From NCBI GenBank assembly GCA_958295515.1, contig CATQGW010000003.1, positions 62,001 through 126,000 on the forward strand: a DNA stretch of 64,000 nucleotides, in the 5' to 3' direction. The translations under genes and the position numbers were made by a program. Of this stretch, positions 1 through 12,411 are shown one piece after another. Each line of letters opens with the position of its first letter. Position 1 is the stretch's first letter. The notes beneath the pieces are model-generated. The model was not told where the DNA came from and did not search any database. It saw only the letters and a list, made by a program, of their open reading frames with translations. Source of the DNA: an uncultured Dehalococcoidia bacterium (GTDB lineage: Bacteria; Chloroflexota; Dehalococcoidia; Bin125).

Positions 1-693
1 CGGCAGTTCGCCCTCGGCCAGCAGCCGCAGCAGCGCCAGCCGCCGCCGCTCCGCCGCCGTGCGGCGCAACCCCAGCGCGGCCGCCCGCGCGTCTGCGGCG
101 GAAACGACGAGCGCGATCTGATCGCCCGCGCGCCGAGCGAACGCCGTCTCCCGAATCCAGCGCTCAAACGGCTCGCGCCCACCGAGCAGACGCTGCGCCT
201 CGATGACCTCGATTGCACCGTCGGCCAACCGCTCCAGCAGATTGGCCGGGCGCGACGATTTGGTCGCGGGAAACGTCTCCGGCAGGCCGGCGTCGGCCAG
301 CGCCAGCCAGGGCGTGGGCGGCGGTGGTTCGGGCAGCAGCGCTGCGGCGTCCGCGTAGGGATGCGCCCGCGTCTGGGGCGGCAGAAAGAGCGCGAGCGCG
401 CTGAACAGCGGCGCGAGCCAGCGCTCCGCAATCCACTCGGCCAACGCCGTCTGCTCGGCGTTCAGCAGCGGATTGGGCGTCAGCAGGGCGGCAATCGGGC
501 GCGGCGATTCGACCTCGCTTTCGCGCGTCACGCGGATCACGATGCCCAGCGTGGTCGTCGCCCGCCAGGGCGCCACGACCGCTGAGCCGCGCCGCACATC
601 CATCCCCGCCGGCACCGCCCAGGTGAACGTGCGCAGCTGGGGGCTGCCCGGCGAAACCGCCACCTCTGCGAACAGCGCCGCGTCGTCCGCCAC
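1..693 (-). CDS. priA: Primosomal protein N' (PriA), N-terminal part, truncated by window edge
   Basis: The reading frame starts at GTG 693 and runs open off the left edge, giving 231 residues. The first in-frame stop upstream is only nine codons before this GTG. Residues about 15-50 (FTWAVPAGMDVRRGSAVVAP, then a G-I-V-I-R-V strand) match the PriA 3'-DNA-binding domain, where a VP-x-G-x-x-V-x-V-P pattern is usual. This is followed by NAEQTALAEWIAERWLAPLF and a flexible P/A-rich stretch leading to a winged-helix-like segment (LALLRLLAEGELP) at the edge. PriA is the helicase that reloads the replisome at stalled forks. The helicase motifs and zinc-binding cysteines would lie outside the window. 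The gene is divergent from the CoA-transferase. Open frames on the opposite strand here are shadows. Confidence 0.72.
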   Translation of the reverse strand, partial: MADDAALFAEVAVSPGSPQLRTFTWAVPAGMDVRRGSAVVAPWRATTTLGIVIRVTRESEVESPRPIAALLTPNPLLNAEQTALAEWIAERWLAPLFSALALFLPPQTRAHPYADAAALLPEPPPPTPWLALADAGLPETFPATKSSRPANLLERLADGAIEVIEAQRLLGGREPFERWIRETAFARRAGDQIALVVSAADARAAALGLRRTAAERRRLALLRLLAEGELP

Positions 694-786
694 GAACCCG
701 CACCCCCGACAATGCGCTCAGCCTAGCGCCATCCGCCGTTCGCCATCCGTCGCCGCGCGGCGCTCCTCTGCTAGCGTCGAATTGCC

Positions 787-2046
787 ATGAGCCAACCCTT
801 TGCCGGCGTCCGCGTGATTGAATTTGGACAGTTCGTCGCTGTGCCGTTCTGCGGGCAGCTGCTCGCCGAGGGCGGCGCGGAGGTGATCAAGATCGAGGCG
901 CTGGAGGGCGATCCGACGCGGCGGATTGGGCAGCTCGCGGAGCAGGAGACGCGCATTTTCATCTCGCGCAACCGCGGCAAGCGCTCGCTGCCGCTGCATC
1001 TGCGCCACCCGCGCGCGCCCGAAATCATCGACGCGCTGCTGCGCGACGCCGATGTCGCGCTGATGAACTTTCGCCCCGGCCTGGCGGAGCAGCTGGGGCT
1101 GGACGCCGACAGCCTGCGCGCGCGCTTCCCGCGGCTGATCGTCGCCGCCGTCACGCCGTTCGGGCGGCGCGGCCCCGACGCCGGGCTGGCGGGGATGGAC
1201 ATCGTGGTGCAGGCGCGCAGCGGGCTGATGGTCGCCAACGGACGCGCGAGCGACGGGCGGCCGGCCTCCGGCGATCCGGTCGCCGCCGATTACATGTGCG
1301 CGATGTCGCTGGCCTTCGGCGTCGCCTCGGCGCTGCTGCGGCGCGAGCGCAGCGGCGAGGGCGGCGCGGTTCACGCCTCGCTGATCCAGGCCGCGATGAC
1401 GCTCAACAACAACCAGATGATGCGCGTCGAATCGGCGGATGGCCCAATTCACGAGCAGGCGAAAGCGGAGCTCGCCGAGCTGCGCGCGCAGGGCGCCGAC
1501 TACGCCACGCAGCGCGCCGCGCTGCCCTATGCGCGGGCGCGCTCGATGATTGATATCTACTTCCGCACCTACGACACCGCCGACGGCTGGCTGGCCGTGG
1601 CCTGCGGCAGCCGCCGCCTGCGCCAGCGCTTCATTGAGGCGATTGGGCTGGAGGATCCGCACGCGGGCGACGACGCGCCCGATCGCCAGCAGCATTACGA
1701 GGACCTGCGCATTCGCGCCGAAGCGCGAATGCGCGAGCGCGGCACGGCGGCGTGGGAGGCGACGCTGGCCGAAGCAGGCGTGCCCGCTTCGCGGGTGCTG
1801 ACGCCGATGGAGCTGCTCGACGATCCGCAGACCGAGGCGAACCGGATGCTGCACGATCTCCAGCACCCCGAAATCGGCCCAATCCGCCTGCTCTCGCCGC
1901 CCATCGCGCTGGACGAGGACGGCTTCCAGCCCCAACAGGCAACGCCCCCCTTCGCCAGCCAAACGCGCGAAATCCTGACGGAGTTGGGCTTCGAGGAGAC
2001 GCAAATCGATGAGTTGGTCGAGTCGGGCGCGACGAAAGAGGCGTAA
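787..2046 (+). CDS. CaiB/BaiF family (class III) CoA-transferase
   Basis: 419 residues, normal for the family. The N-terminus (GVRVIEFGQFVAVPFCGQLL, then GGAEVIKIE) is the class III CoA-transferase signature: a Rossmann-like CoA-binding fold with the glycine-rich turn and K-x-E. Asp168 (in VAADYMCAM) aligns with the catalytic aspartate that forms the acyl anhydride and CoA-thioester intermediates in formyl-CoA transferase and CaiB. The conserved LLRRERSGEGGAVHASL stretch follows. The enzyme moves CoA between carboxylic acids; its substrate cannot be read from sequence. The TAA stop shares a base with the ATG of the downstream methylase, so the two are probably co-transcribed, although no functional link is obvious. 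Confidence 0.88.
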   Translation: MSQPFAGVRVIEFGQFVAVPFCGQLLAEGGAEVIKIEALEGDPTRRIGQLAEQETRIFISRNRGKRSLPLHLRHPRAPEIIDALLRDADVALMNFRPGLAEQLGLDADSLRARFPRLIVAAVTPFGRRGPDAGLAGMDIVVQARSGLMVANGRASDGRPASGDPVAADYMCAMSLAFGVASALLRRERSGEGGAVHASLIQAAMTLNNNQMMRVESADGPIHEQAKAELAELRAQGADYATQRAALPYARARSMIDIYFRTYDTADGWLAVACGSRRLRQRFIEAIGLEDPHAGDDAPDRQQHYEDLRIRAEARMRERGTAAWEATLAEAGVPASRVLTPMELLDDPQTEANRMLHDLQHPEIGPIRLLSPPIALDEDGFQPQQATPPFASQTREILTELGFEETQIDELVESGATKEA

Positions 2047-4835
2047 TGGCGGCGCACGACCAGGAGGAGTTGCTGAACGGGAAGCTGGCGGAGCTGCTGG
2101 CGGGGCAAGGGCTGGAGGCGCGCGCGGAGCGGCGCGAGGGCGGCAGGCGGATGGATGTGGTGGTCGATGTCGGCGGCGCGCGGGTGGTGCTGGAGGCCGA
2201 GACCGGGTTCAGCCCGGCGAAACGGAGGGAGGCGATCGGCGACGCGGACCGACGCCTCAAGCAGGGGCTGACCACCGTTGTCTTCGCAGTCTGCTACCCC
2301 GACGGCTCGACCACCAACAGCCTCGCGCAGGCCAAACCGATCTGGACCGTGCGCACACGCTCCGAGCTTGGCGACGACGCGGGCAGGGCTCGATGGTTGG
2401 AGCCCGGCGGCGTGCCCGAACTGGCGGAAGCGATCCGCCAGGCGGGCGGCGCGGTGGGCGACGCCGACGGCGCGGCGCAAATCCTCTCGGAGGCGCTGGA
2501 TGCCGCCGTGCGGCGGCTCTCGACGCCGACTCGGGAGATGATCGCGCGAGCGCTCGATCTGCCCCGCGAGAAGCGCAGCGATCGTCGCCTGCTCGAGCTG
2601 CACCAACGTGAAACAGACGGCTACTTCATCGCCACGAAACGCGGCATGCTGGTCGTGGCCACGGCGATGCTCTTTCACCATCGGCTGCAGGAGCACCTCC
2701 CGCTCGAACCGCCAACCGACTTCAGCGGTGTATGGCCTCCCGCAAATCCGACGCAGTGCGCCGCGAGGCCGGAGACGACGATCGGCGCGTTCCTCGAATC
2801 CTGGCGAGCGATTATCGAAGTCGACTACCGCCCGGTGTTTGAAGTCGCCTGCGTCGTCCTTGAGACGCTGTCGATCTCGCCCGATGTGGCGCAGGCGCTG
2901 TTCGTGCTGGCCGGTGATGTCGCCAAGATCGCGGGGCTGATCCATGGGCTGCGCCACGACCTGCTGGGGCGCATCTTTCACCGCGTACTCGATACCGCGC
3001 GTTACGACGGCTCGTTCTATACCTCGACCGCCGCCGCGGTGTTGCTCGCGGCGCTCGCAATCCGCGAGGAGGATCGGGACTGGTCCGATCCCAAGTCCGT
3101 CGGTCAGCTGCGCGTCTGCGACCCCGCCTGCGGCACCGGCACCCTTTTGATGGCCGCCGCCGAACGCATCCGCGACCTGCGCCAGCGCACCGGCCCCGTC
3201 GCAGAGGAGGACGAACGGCTGCTCTCCCTCGCGCTGGTCGAAAACGTCCTGTGGGGTTACGACATCAACCTGACGGCGACGCATATGGCTGCTTCCACCC
3301 TCGGCATGCTCTCGCCGAGTACGCAGTTCAACAACATCAACGTCCATCGCACACTGCTAGGCGTCCACGACGGCGTTGCATACGTCGGATCGCCCGAATT
3401 GTTACAGGGACAGCTGCGCCTGCGGCCGTGGCCGTCGATTAGTCAGCAAATCGATGAACGTCCCGAAGAGAATGGCGTGGACGGCGCGAAAGCGCCGCCG
3501 CCGATGGATGTTGTGGTCATGAACCCTCCATTCACGCGAGACAGCCTGCGGCACGATCAGTTCTCCAAAGACGATGAAGCGGCGATCAAGCGCCAGGAAA
3601 AGGACTTGCTCAAGGATCAACCTCATCGCGGCGCTGCCCGGCTCCACTCTTCCGGCGGGATGTTCACCGTCCTCAGCGAAAAGATGTTGAAGCCCGATCA
3701 CGGCGTGATCGCATTGGTGCTGCCGGCCGTGGTCCCGACCGCGCCGGGCAATCGGGCGCTGCGTGAATATCTCGCGACGCGGCTTCACGTCGAAACGATC
3801 GTCAGCTCGCACGATCCCAGCCGCATTCTGATGTCGGAGAACACGAAGATCAGCGAGGTGCTCCTGATCGGCAGGCGCTGGACCGGCGACCAGCCGAAGC
3901 CGCCGACCCGCGTCGTCAACCTGATCGAGAACCCATCGACGCCGGTCGCTGCGGTCAGCACGGCGGCGCAGATCCAGCGCGGCCAAGGCCGCTTCGTGGT
4001 CCAACAGGTCGACGCCGAACGCATCGCTGCGGGCGACTGGTACGCGGTGAACTTCCTCTCGCCGTTCCTGGCAGCAGAATCGGCAAAGATATACGAGAGC
4101 CTGTCGGACACTGCCGGCGTGTACGCATCGCTGGCAAGTCTGGCACATATCGAACCGGCCGGTCAGCGTATCCGCGACGCATACAGGCGCTCCGACGTAC
4201 CGACCGTCGCCGACCGCCGCGCACTGTGGTTCCACAAGGCGGACGTGACACAATCGATGCAAGCACATACCGATACGTTCATCGACGCGAAAGATGAGAA
4301 GCGGCACCTCGCCGATCGCTACTGGGGAATGCGCAGCGAATTTCTGTTGGGCGCGCGCCTTCGTCTCAACACCGCGCGCGCCGCAGCAGTCATCGTCGAA
4401 CAACCGGCCGTCGGATCGCTATGGGTTCCCTGCCGCCCGAAGGATGGCTCCGACCAAACGTCTCGCGCCTTCTGCGTCTACCTCAATTCGACAGTCGGCC
4501 TGCTGTCGCTGCTCGCTCGACGCGCTCACAACGTGCTATCGCGCCCTGCGTTCTCGCTCGATACGCTGCGCTCGATTCCGGTGCCGAACTTTTTGGTGCT
4601 GGGGGATGATGCGCGGGATGGGCTTGCGGCGGCGTTTGAATTGCTCAAGGACGAGGTGCTGCTGCCTTTTCCGCAGATGAACGAGGATCCGATTCGTAAG
4701 CAGCTCGACGATGCGGTGACCGACGCGCTCGGCCTGGATCCGGAGTGGGTGGCGCAGATCCGGCGGGCGCTTGCGGAGGAGCCCTCGATTACGAATCGGC
4801 GGTATGCGGGGCTTGATGCGGCGGGGGCGGGCTAG
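2046..4835 (+). CDS. Solitary N6-adenine DNA methylase with an N-terminal nuclease-like domain
   Basis: 929 residues. The SAM-binding motif I is DPACGTGTLL (residues about 359-368) and the catalytic motif IV is NPPF (493-496). This order is that of gamma-class N6-adenine methylases such as HsdM and the type IIG enzymes. Residues 1-100 form a separate alpha/beta domain with a predicted D-x-V-V-D...V-L-E-A-E core, resembling a PD-(D/E)xK fold but with Glu where the catalytic Lys is expected, so nuclease activity is doubtful. A roughly 350-residue C-terminal region after the methylase core is long enough to hold target recognition. No hsdR or hsdS lies next to it. It could be a type IIG-like restriction-modification enzyme or an orphan methylase. 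It overlaps the upstream CoA-transferase by one base, and its tail overlaps the convergent MBL gene by 4 nt. Confidence 0.8.
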   Translation: MAAHDQEELLNGKLAELLAGQGLEARAERREGGRRMDVVVDVGGARVVLEAETGFSPAKRREAIGDADRRLKQGLTTVVFAVCYPDGSTTNSLAQAKPIWTVRTRSELGDDAGRARWLEPGGVPELAEAIRQAGGAVGDADGAAQILSEALDAAVRRLSTPTREMIARALDLPREKRSDRRLLELHQRETDGYFIATKRGMLVVATAMLFHHRLQEHLPLEPPTDFSGVWPPANPTQCAARPETTIGAFLESWRAIIEVDYRPVFEVACVVLETLSISPDVAQALFVLAGDVAKIAGLIHGLRHDLLGRIFHRVLDTARYDGSFYTSTAAAVLLAALAIREEDRDWSDPKSVGQLRVCDPACGTGTLLMAAAERIRDLRQRTGPVAEEDERLLSLALVENVLWGYDINLTATHMAASTLGMLSPSTQFNNINVHRTLLGVHDGVAYVGSPELLQGQLRLRPWPSISQQIDERPEENGVDGAKAPPPMDVVVMNPPFTRDSLRHDQFSKDDEAAIKRQEKDLLKDQPHRGAARLHSSGGMFTVLSEKMLKPDHGVIALVLPAVVPTAPGNRALREYLATRLHVETIVSSHDPSRILMSENTKISEVLLIGRRWTGDQPKPPTRVVNLIENPSTPVAAVSTAAQIQRGQGRFVVQQVDAERIAAGDWYAVNFLSPFLAAESAKIYESLSDTAGVYASLASLAHIEPAGQRIRDAYRRSDVPTVADRRALWFHKADVTQSMQAHTDTFIDAKDEKRHLADRYWGMRSEFLLGARLRLNTARAAAVIVEQPAVGSLWVPCRPKDGSDQTSRAFCVYLNSTVGLLSLLARRAHNVLSRPAFSLDTLRSIPVPNFLVLGDDARDGLAAAFELLKDEVLLPFPQMNEDPIRKQLDDAVTDALGLDPEWVAQIRRALAEEPSITNRRYAGLDAAGAG

Positions 4836-5755
4836 CGCCAGAGTTCGACGCGCCCGCCGAGCGGGACATCGAGCAGTTCGGTGCGGGGGGCGATGTGGTT
4901 GAGCTCGTTGGCGACGGGGGCGAGGGCGTCGGCGGAGGTCATGTCGCGGGTCATGGGCGGCATCCAGTCGTCGTGGTGGCCGAGGATCACGCGGGGGGCG
5001 CGGAGCATGTCGCTCATGCGGCCGACGAATTGGGCGAGCGAGCCCTGGATCGGTTCGCCGTCGATGTTGGGTCGTCCGGCCATGGCGACGATGCCGAGGT
5101 CGGGTCGGAGGTTTTGGACGACGCCGGTCCAGCAGCCGGAGGTGTCGTGGTAGAAGATTGAGCCGTAGGGGGTGTCGATCAGGTAGGCGAGTGCGCCGCC
5201 GGTGTCGCTGCTGCCGAGGCAGGTGGCGACGTGATCGAGCATTTGGGCGCGCTGGAGTTGGTCCTGGTCGGGGCTGGATTCGCCGAGCGAGCCGCCGACA
5301 TCGAGCAGGCCGCGGCCGCCCCAGCGCTGCTCTTCGGTGAGGCCGTATTGGCCGAGCACGACCTTGCCGGGGTCCCAGGAGCCCTGGGTCCAGATGCAGG
5401 AGTGGAGGCTGGGGAAGACTTCGACGGTGATGCCGTCGGCGATGCGGTGGCGCTCGCCGCCCTGGGAGCGGAGCAGTTGGGATTCGTCGATGCCGGCTTC
5501 GAGCAGCACGCGGGCGGACTCGTTGGAGCCGATCACGACGGCCTCGGTGTTGGCGGCGATCACTTCCGCGCCGGCGATGTGGTCGAAGTGGGAATGGCCG
5601 ACGAGGACGGCGTCGGCGCGGGTGATATCGGCGGCGGAGAGTCCGACATTGGGAGCGGAGGGCACGCGGTCGATGTAGGCGTCGAGGAAGAGCACGGTGT
5701 CGTCGATGGCGAGTCGGAAGGTGGCGCAGCCGAGCCAGTCGAGGGTGATGGGCAT
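4832..5755 (-). CDS. MBL-fold (metallo-beta-lactamase superfamily) metal-dependent hydrolase
   Basis: 307 residues from ATG 5755, which has GGAG about 9 nt upstream. The frame is open further upstream, but that extension has tyrS-antisense composition and was rejected. The metal-binding motif H-S-H-F-D-H lies at residues 54-59. Later metal ligands are probably in PSLHS, FYHDTSG and ILGHHDDW. The overall pattern (a short N-terminal strand WLGCATFRL, then LFLDAYIDR) is like the UlaG/YycJ-type cytoplasmic MBL hydrolases. No signal peptide is visible. The substrate is unknown. The gene lies 28 nt downstream of tyrS on the same strand and may be the last gene of that operon. Confidence 0.82.
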   Translation of the reverse strand: MPITLDWLGCATFRLAIDDTVLFLDAYIDRVPSAPNVGLSAADITRADAVLVGHSHFDHIAGAEVIAANTEAVVIGSNESARVLLEAGIDESQLLRSQGGERHRIADGITVEVFPSLHSCIWTQGSWDPGKVVLGQYGLTEEQRWGGRGLLDVGGSLGESSPDQDQLQRAQMLDHVATCLGSSDTGGALAYLIDTPYGSIFYHDTSGCWTGVVQNLRPDLGIVAMAGRPNIDGEPIQGSLAQFVGRMSDMLRAPRVILGHHDDWMPPMTRDMTSADALAPVANELNHIAPRTELLDVPLGGRVELWR

Positions 5756-5783
5756 GGTGAGGTCTCCGTGTGCGTGTGCGTGG

Positions 5784-7051
<1,268 letters not shown>

Positions 7052-7055
<4 letters not shown>

Positions 7056-8005
7056 TGCGCGCTCTCCTCGGCGAGCAGTGTGCGGGCGGCTTCGCAATCA
7101 CGGGCGATCTGTTCGACGAGCTGCTCGACGCCCTCGAATTTACGCTCTCCGCGCAGGCGCTGTACGAATTCGACGCGCAGGTCCGTGTCGTAGATGTCGC
7201 GGTCGAAGTCGAAGATGTGGCATTCGATTGAGAGGCCGCCGCCGTCCTCGAAGGTGGGGCGGACGCCGATGTTGGTAACGGAGGGGCGAGGTCCCTCGGG
7301 CAGGTGAGCGAGGGTGGCGTAGACGCCGGGGCCGGGGATGGCGCGGTCGGCGCCGACGGCGACGTTGGCGGTGGCGAAGCCGATGGTGCGTCCGCGCTCG
7401 AAGCCGAGCACGACGGGGCCGTGGACGGCGAAGCGGCGTCCGAGCAGGGCGGTGACGCGCTCGATCGCGCCGTCGTTGAGGGCGGCGCGGATTTCGGTGG
7501 AGGAGATTTTTTCGGCCTGCTCGCCGTTGTCGGCGATCAGATCGATCACGTCGACGTCGAAGTTCAGCTCGCGCCCGAGCTGCGCCAGCGTTTCGGGATC
7601 GCCGCCGCGCTGGCGTCCGAGCGCGAAGTCCTCGCCGATGATCAGGCGCTTGAGTTGCAGCTCTTCGACCAGCATGCGGACGAAGTCGCCGGCTTCGGTC
7701 TGGGCGAATTCGGAGGTGAAGCTGACGGTGGCGACGGTGTCGAGGCCGGTCTCGCGCAGCAGGGCGAGGCGGTCTTCGAGGCTGGTCACGTATTCGATGG
7801 TGAGGTCGCGGCGCAGGACTTCGCGCGGGTGCGGGTGGAAGGTGATCGCGCCGGCGGCGAGGCCGTGCCGGTGGGCGGTGTTGATGACCTGCCGGATGAC
7901 GGCCTGATGCCCGCGGTGGACGCCGTCGAAGATGCCGATTGTCAGCGCGGTGGGACGCCCGATGGCGGCGCGGCGCAGCTGTTCGCGGGCGAGCTCGGTG
8001 ACCAT
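7052..8005 (-). CDS. ribF: Bifunctional riboflavin kinase / FAD synthetase
   Basis: 317 residues from ATG 8005, which overlaps the scpA stop by one base (TGATG). The nucleotidyltransferase motif GIFDGVHRGH is at residues 24-33. The C-terminal kinase domain shows VTNIGVRPTF followed by an E-C-H-I-F-D-F-D stretch and a final helical FVQRLRGERKF segment typical of RibF. The protein phosphorylates riboflavin to FMN and adenylates FMN to FAD, so it supplies the cofactor for flavoproteins such as the SdhA encoded at 41.2 kb. Both domains look complete. The much longer open frame upstream is a shadow of scpA and leuS. Confidence 0.95.
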
Positions 8006-8796
8006 CAGTTGCGCTCCTCGCTGCGCTCGCCAAAGACGGCTCCACCCACGGACCATGCGCCCTGCGGGGGTGCGTCTGCGGCGCGCACTTCGATGTCCTG
8101 CCAGGCGGCGTCCTGTTGCAGCTCGATGGCCTGCGCCTTGTGCAGTTCGAGCAGGGCGAGGAAGGAGACGATAATGAAGCGGCGGGAGCTGGCGGTCTCG
8201 ATCCAGCGGCGGAAGGAGACGGTTTGGCCGCGGCTGAGGCGTTGGCGCAGGTCGGCGACGCGGTCGCGGACGGTGATGGGATCGCGTTCGAGCGCGGCGT
8301 CGGCGGCTGTGGCGCGCTGCTGCTCGCGGTCTTTGGCGCGAGCCAGGGCTTCCTGCGCGATGCGGCTGAGCAGGTCGAGGGTGACGGAGTCGGGCAGGCC
8401 GAGGATGAGCGGGCGCTCGGTGTCGGGTCGGGCGAGCGGAGCGTAGGCGCGGGTCTGGGCGCGGTCGCGCTCGCCGAGGGCGGCGACTGCGTCGCGGTAG
8501 CGGGCGTACTCGCGGACCATTTCGACCAGCTCGCTGGCTGCTTCGTCGGCTTCGGTCGGTTCTTCGCCGGCCGGGGGCGGGACGATCTGGCGTGCTTTGA
8601 GCAGGACGAGGCGTCCGCCGATTTCGATGAATTCGGCGAGAGCCTCGACGCGCGGGGAGAGGTCGGCGATTTGTTCGAGGTACTGGTCGGCGACCTGGGC
8701 GAGGGAGAGTTCGCTGATGTCGAGCCGGCGGCGCTCGATCAGTTCGAGCAGCAGCTGGAGCGGACCTTGGTAGGTGGGCAGCTGGAGCAGGACCAC
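8005..8796 (-). CDS. scpA: Segregation and condensation protein A
   Basis: 263 residues from GTG 8796. The N-terminus (YQGPLQLLLELIERRRLDIS, then the A-D-Q-Y-L motif) is the conserved SMC-binding helical region of ScpA, followed by FIEIGGRLVLLKARQI. The central acidic linker and the C-terminal winged-helix region are present. ScpA is the kleisin that bridges SMC heads and works with ScpB in chromosome condensation; neither smc nor scpB is in the window. The gene starts 17 nt after the leuS stop and overlaps ribF by one base, so it is almost certainly in the same transcript as both. Confidence 0.9.
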   Translation of the reverse strand: MVLLQLPTYQGPLQLLLELIERRRLDISELSLAQVADQYLEQIADLSPRVEALAEFIEIGGRLVLLKARQIVPPPAGEEPTEADEAASELVEMVREYARYRDAVAALGERDRAQTRAYAPLARPDTERPLILGLPDSVTLDLLSRIAQEALARAKDREQQRATAADAALERDPITVRDRVADLRQRLSRGQTVSFRRWIETASSRRFIIVSFLALLELHKAQAIELQQDAAWQDIEVRAADAPPQGAWSVGGAVFGERSEERN

Positions 8797-8813
8797 GCGG
8801 CGCGCTCCTCGGC

Positions 8814-11279
<2,466 letters not shown>

Positions 11280-11340
11280 CGTCACTCGTTGGGTTGACCG
11301 GGTGTGTGTCGGGTGGGTGCGGCTACGAACGAGTATACGT

Positions 11341-11350
11341 GGGTATCCTG
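11341..11350 (+). promoter_or_regulatory. Candidate -10 element upstream of purE
   Basis: GGGTATCCTG contains the TANNNT-like hexamer TATCCT (11344-11349), ending 32 nt before the purE start. The same decamer pattern GGGTANNCTG recurs upstream of the quinone oxidoreductase and clpP genes at a similar distance. No convincing -35 box was found. Confidence 0.3.
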
Positions 11351-11381
11351 CTGAGACACCGGCAACGAAACGGAGGGTGTC

Positions 11382-11894
11382 GTGGTCGACGCAGTGCAGG
11401 CGGGCGTGCAGGTCGGCGTGATGATGGGTTCGCATTCGGACTGGGAGACGATGCGGCACGCGGCGACGACACTGGAGGAGCTGGGGATTGCCTGGGAGGC
11501 GCGGGTGCTCTCGGCGCACCGCACGCCGGACGAAACGGCGGCCTACGCGGCCGAGGCGGCGGGACGCGGCATTGGGGTGCTGATCGCGGCGGCGGGCGGC
11601 GCGGCGGCGCTGCCGGGCGCGGTGGCGGCCAAGACGGACCTGCCGGTGATCGGCGTGCCGATGAAGGGCTGGGCGACGGACGGTCTGGATTCGCTGCTTT
11701 CGATGGCGCAGATGCCGCGCGGGGTGCCGGTGGCGACGGTGGCGATTGGTCGGGCGGGGGCGGTGAATTCGGCGCTGCTGGCGGCGCGGATTCTGTCGTT
11801 GGGCGACGCCGAGCTCGCGGGGCGGGTGGCTGCATACCGGGAGACGCGGGCGCGCGAGGCGCTGGACGCGCCGCATCCCACGCTCTCGGACTGA
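11382..11894 (+). CDS. purE: N5-carboxyaminoimidazole ribonucleotide mutase
   Basis: 170 residues from GTG 11382, with GGAGG about 7-10 nt upstream. The family signatures GVMMGSHSDW and LSAHRTP are present, followed by the GVLIAAAGGAAALPG loop and VIGVPMKG. PurE moves the carboxylate of N5-CAIR to carbon 4 in de novo purine synthesis. No purK is in the window. The SHSDW form fits class I PurE. The gene ends 7 nt before def. It is the first gene of a plus-strand run continuing into def, cca, yajC, secD and secF, which mixes purine, translation and secretion functions. Confidence 0.95.
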   Translation: MVDAVQAGVQVGVMMGSHSDWETMRHAATTLEELGIAWEARVLSAHRTPDETAAYAAEAAGRGIGVLIAAAGGAAALPGAVAAKTDLPVIGVPMKGWATDGLDSLLSMAQMPRGVPVATVAIGRAGAVNSALLAARILSLGDAELAGRVAAYRETRAREALDAPHPTLSD

Positions 11895-11901
11895 GCGGCG
11901 C

Positions 11902-12411
11902 ATGGCGGCTCGACCGATTACGACGCTGCCGGCGGACGCGGCGGTGCTGCGCGCGCCGGCGAAGCGGGTGCGCGCGTTCGACGCGGGGCTGCGCGAGCTG
12001 GTCGCGGACATGATCGACTCGATGTACGCGGCGAACGGGGTGGGCATCGCCGCGCCGCAGATTGGCGTCTCGCTGCGCGTGGTGGTGATCGGGATGCCGG
12101 GCGAGCGGCCGTTTGTGATGGTCAACCCGGAGGTGGTCAAGTGTTCGGGCGAGCGGACGCTCTCGGAGGGCTGCCTGAGCGTGCCGGGCTGGCGGGGCGA
12201 GGTGACCCGATCGGTGCGCGTGCTGGCCAAGGCGCAGGACCTGCAGGGGCGGGAGATTCGGGTCCGCGCGGAGGACGACCTGCTGGCGCAGGCGCTGGAG
12301 CACGAGATCGATCACATCAACGGGCGGGTGTACATCGATCACGTGCCCGAGCCGGAGCTGCTCTGGCTGCTCAGCGAACCGGACGGCGACGCCGATGACG
12401 ACGAAGGTTGA
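11902..12411 (+). CDS. def: Peptide deformylase
   Basis: 169 residues. All three deformylase motifs are intact: GVGIAAPQ (46-53), EGCLS (89-93, with the metal-ligand Cys91) and HEIDH (134-138, with two His ligands and the catalytic Glu). The enzyme removes the N-formyl group from nascent proteins at the ribosome. The WRGEVTR segment after EGCLSVPG is a usual feature of active PDFs. The C-terminus is short, without the extended helix of some type I enzymes. The stop overlaps the start of the nucleotidyltransferase by 17 nt, suggesting translational coupling. Confidence 0.95.
   Translation: MAARPITTLPADAAVLRAPAKRVRAFDAGLRELVADMIDSMYAANGVGIAAPQIGVSLRVVVIGMPGERPFVMVNPEVVKCSGERTLSEGCLSVPGWRGEVTRSVRVLAKAQDLQGREIRVRAEDDLLAQALEHEIDHINGRVYIDHVPEPELLWLLSEPDGDADDDEG

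Noticed and set aside
164..712. Minus-strand 182-residue open frame at the left edge
   Set aside because: It is another phase of the priA fragment and lacks any domain, while the 1-693 frame matches the PriA N-terminus.
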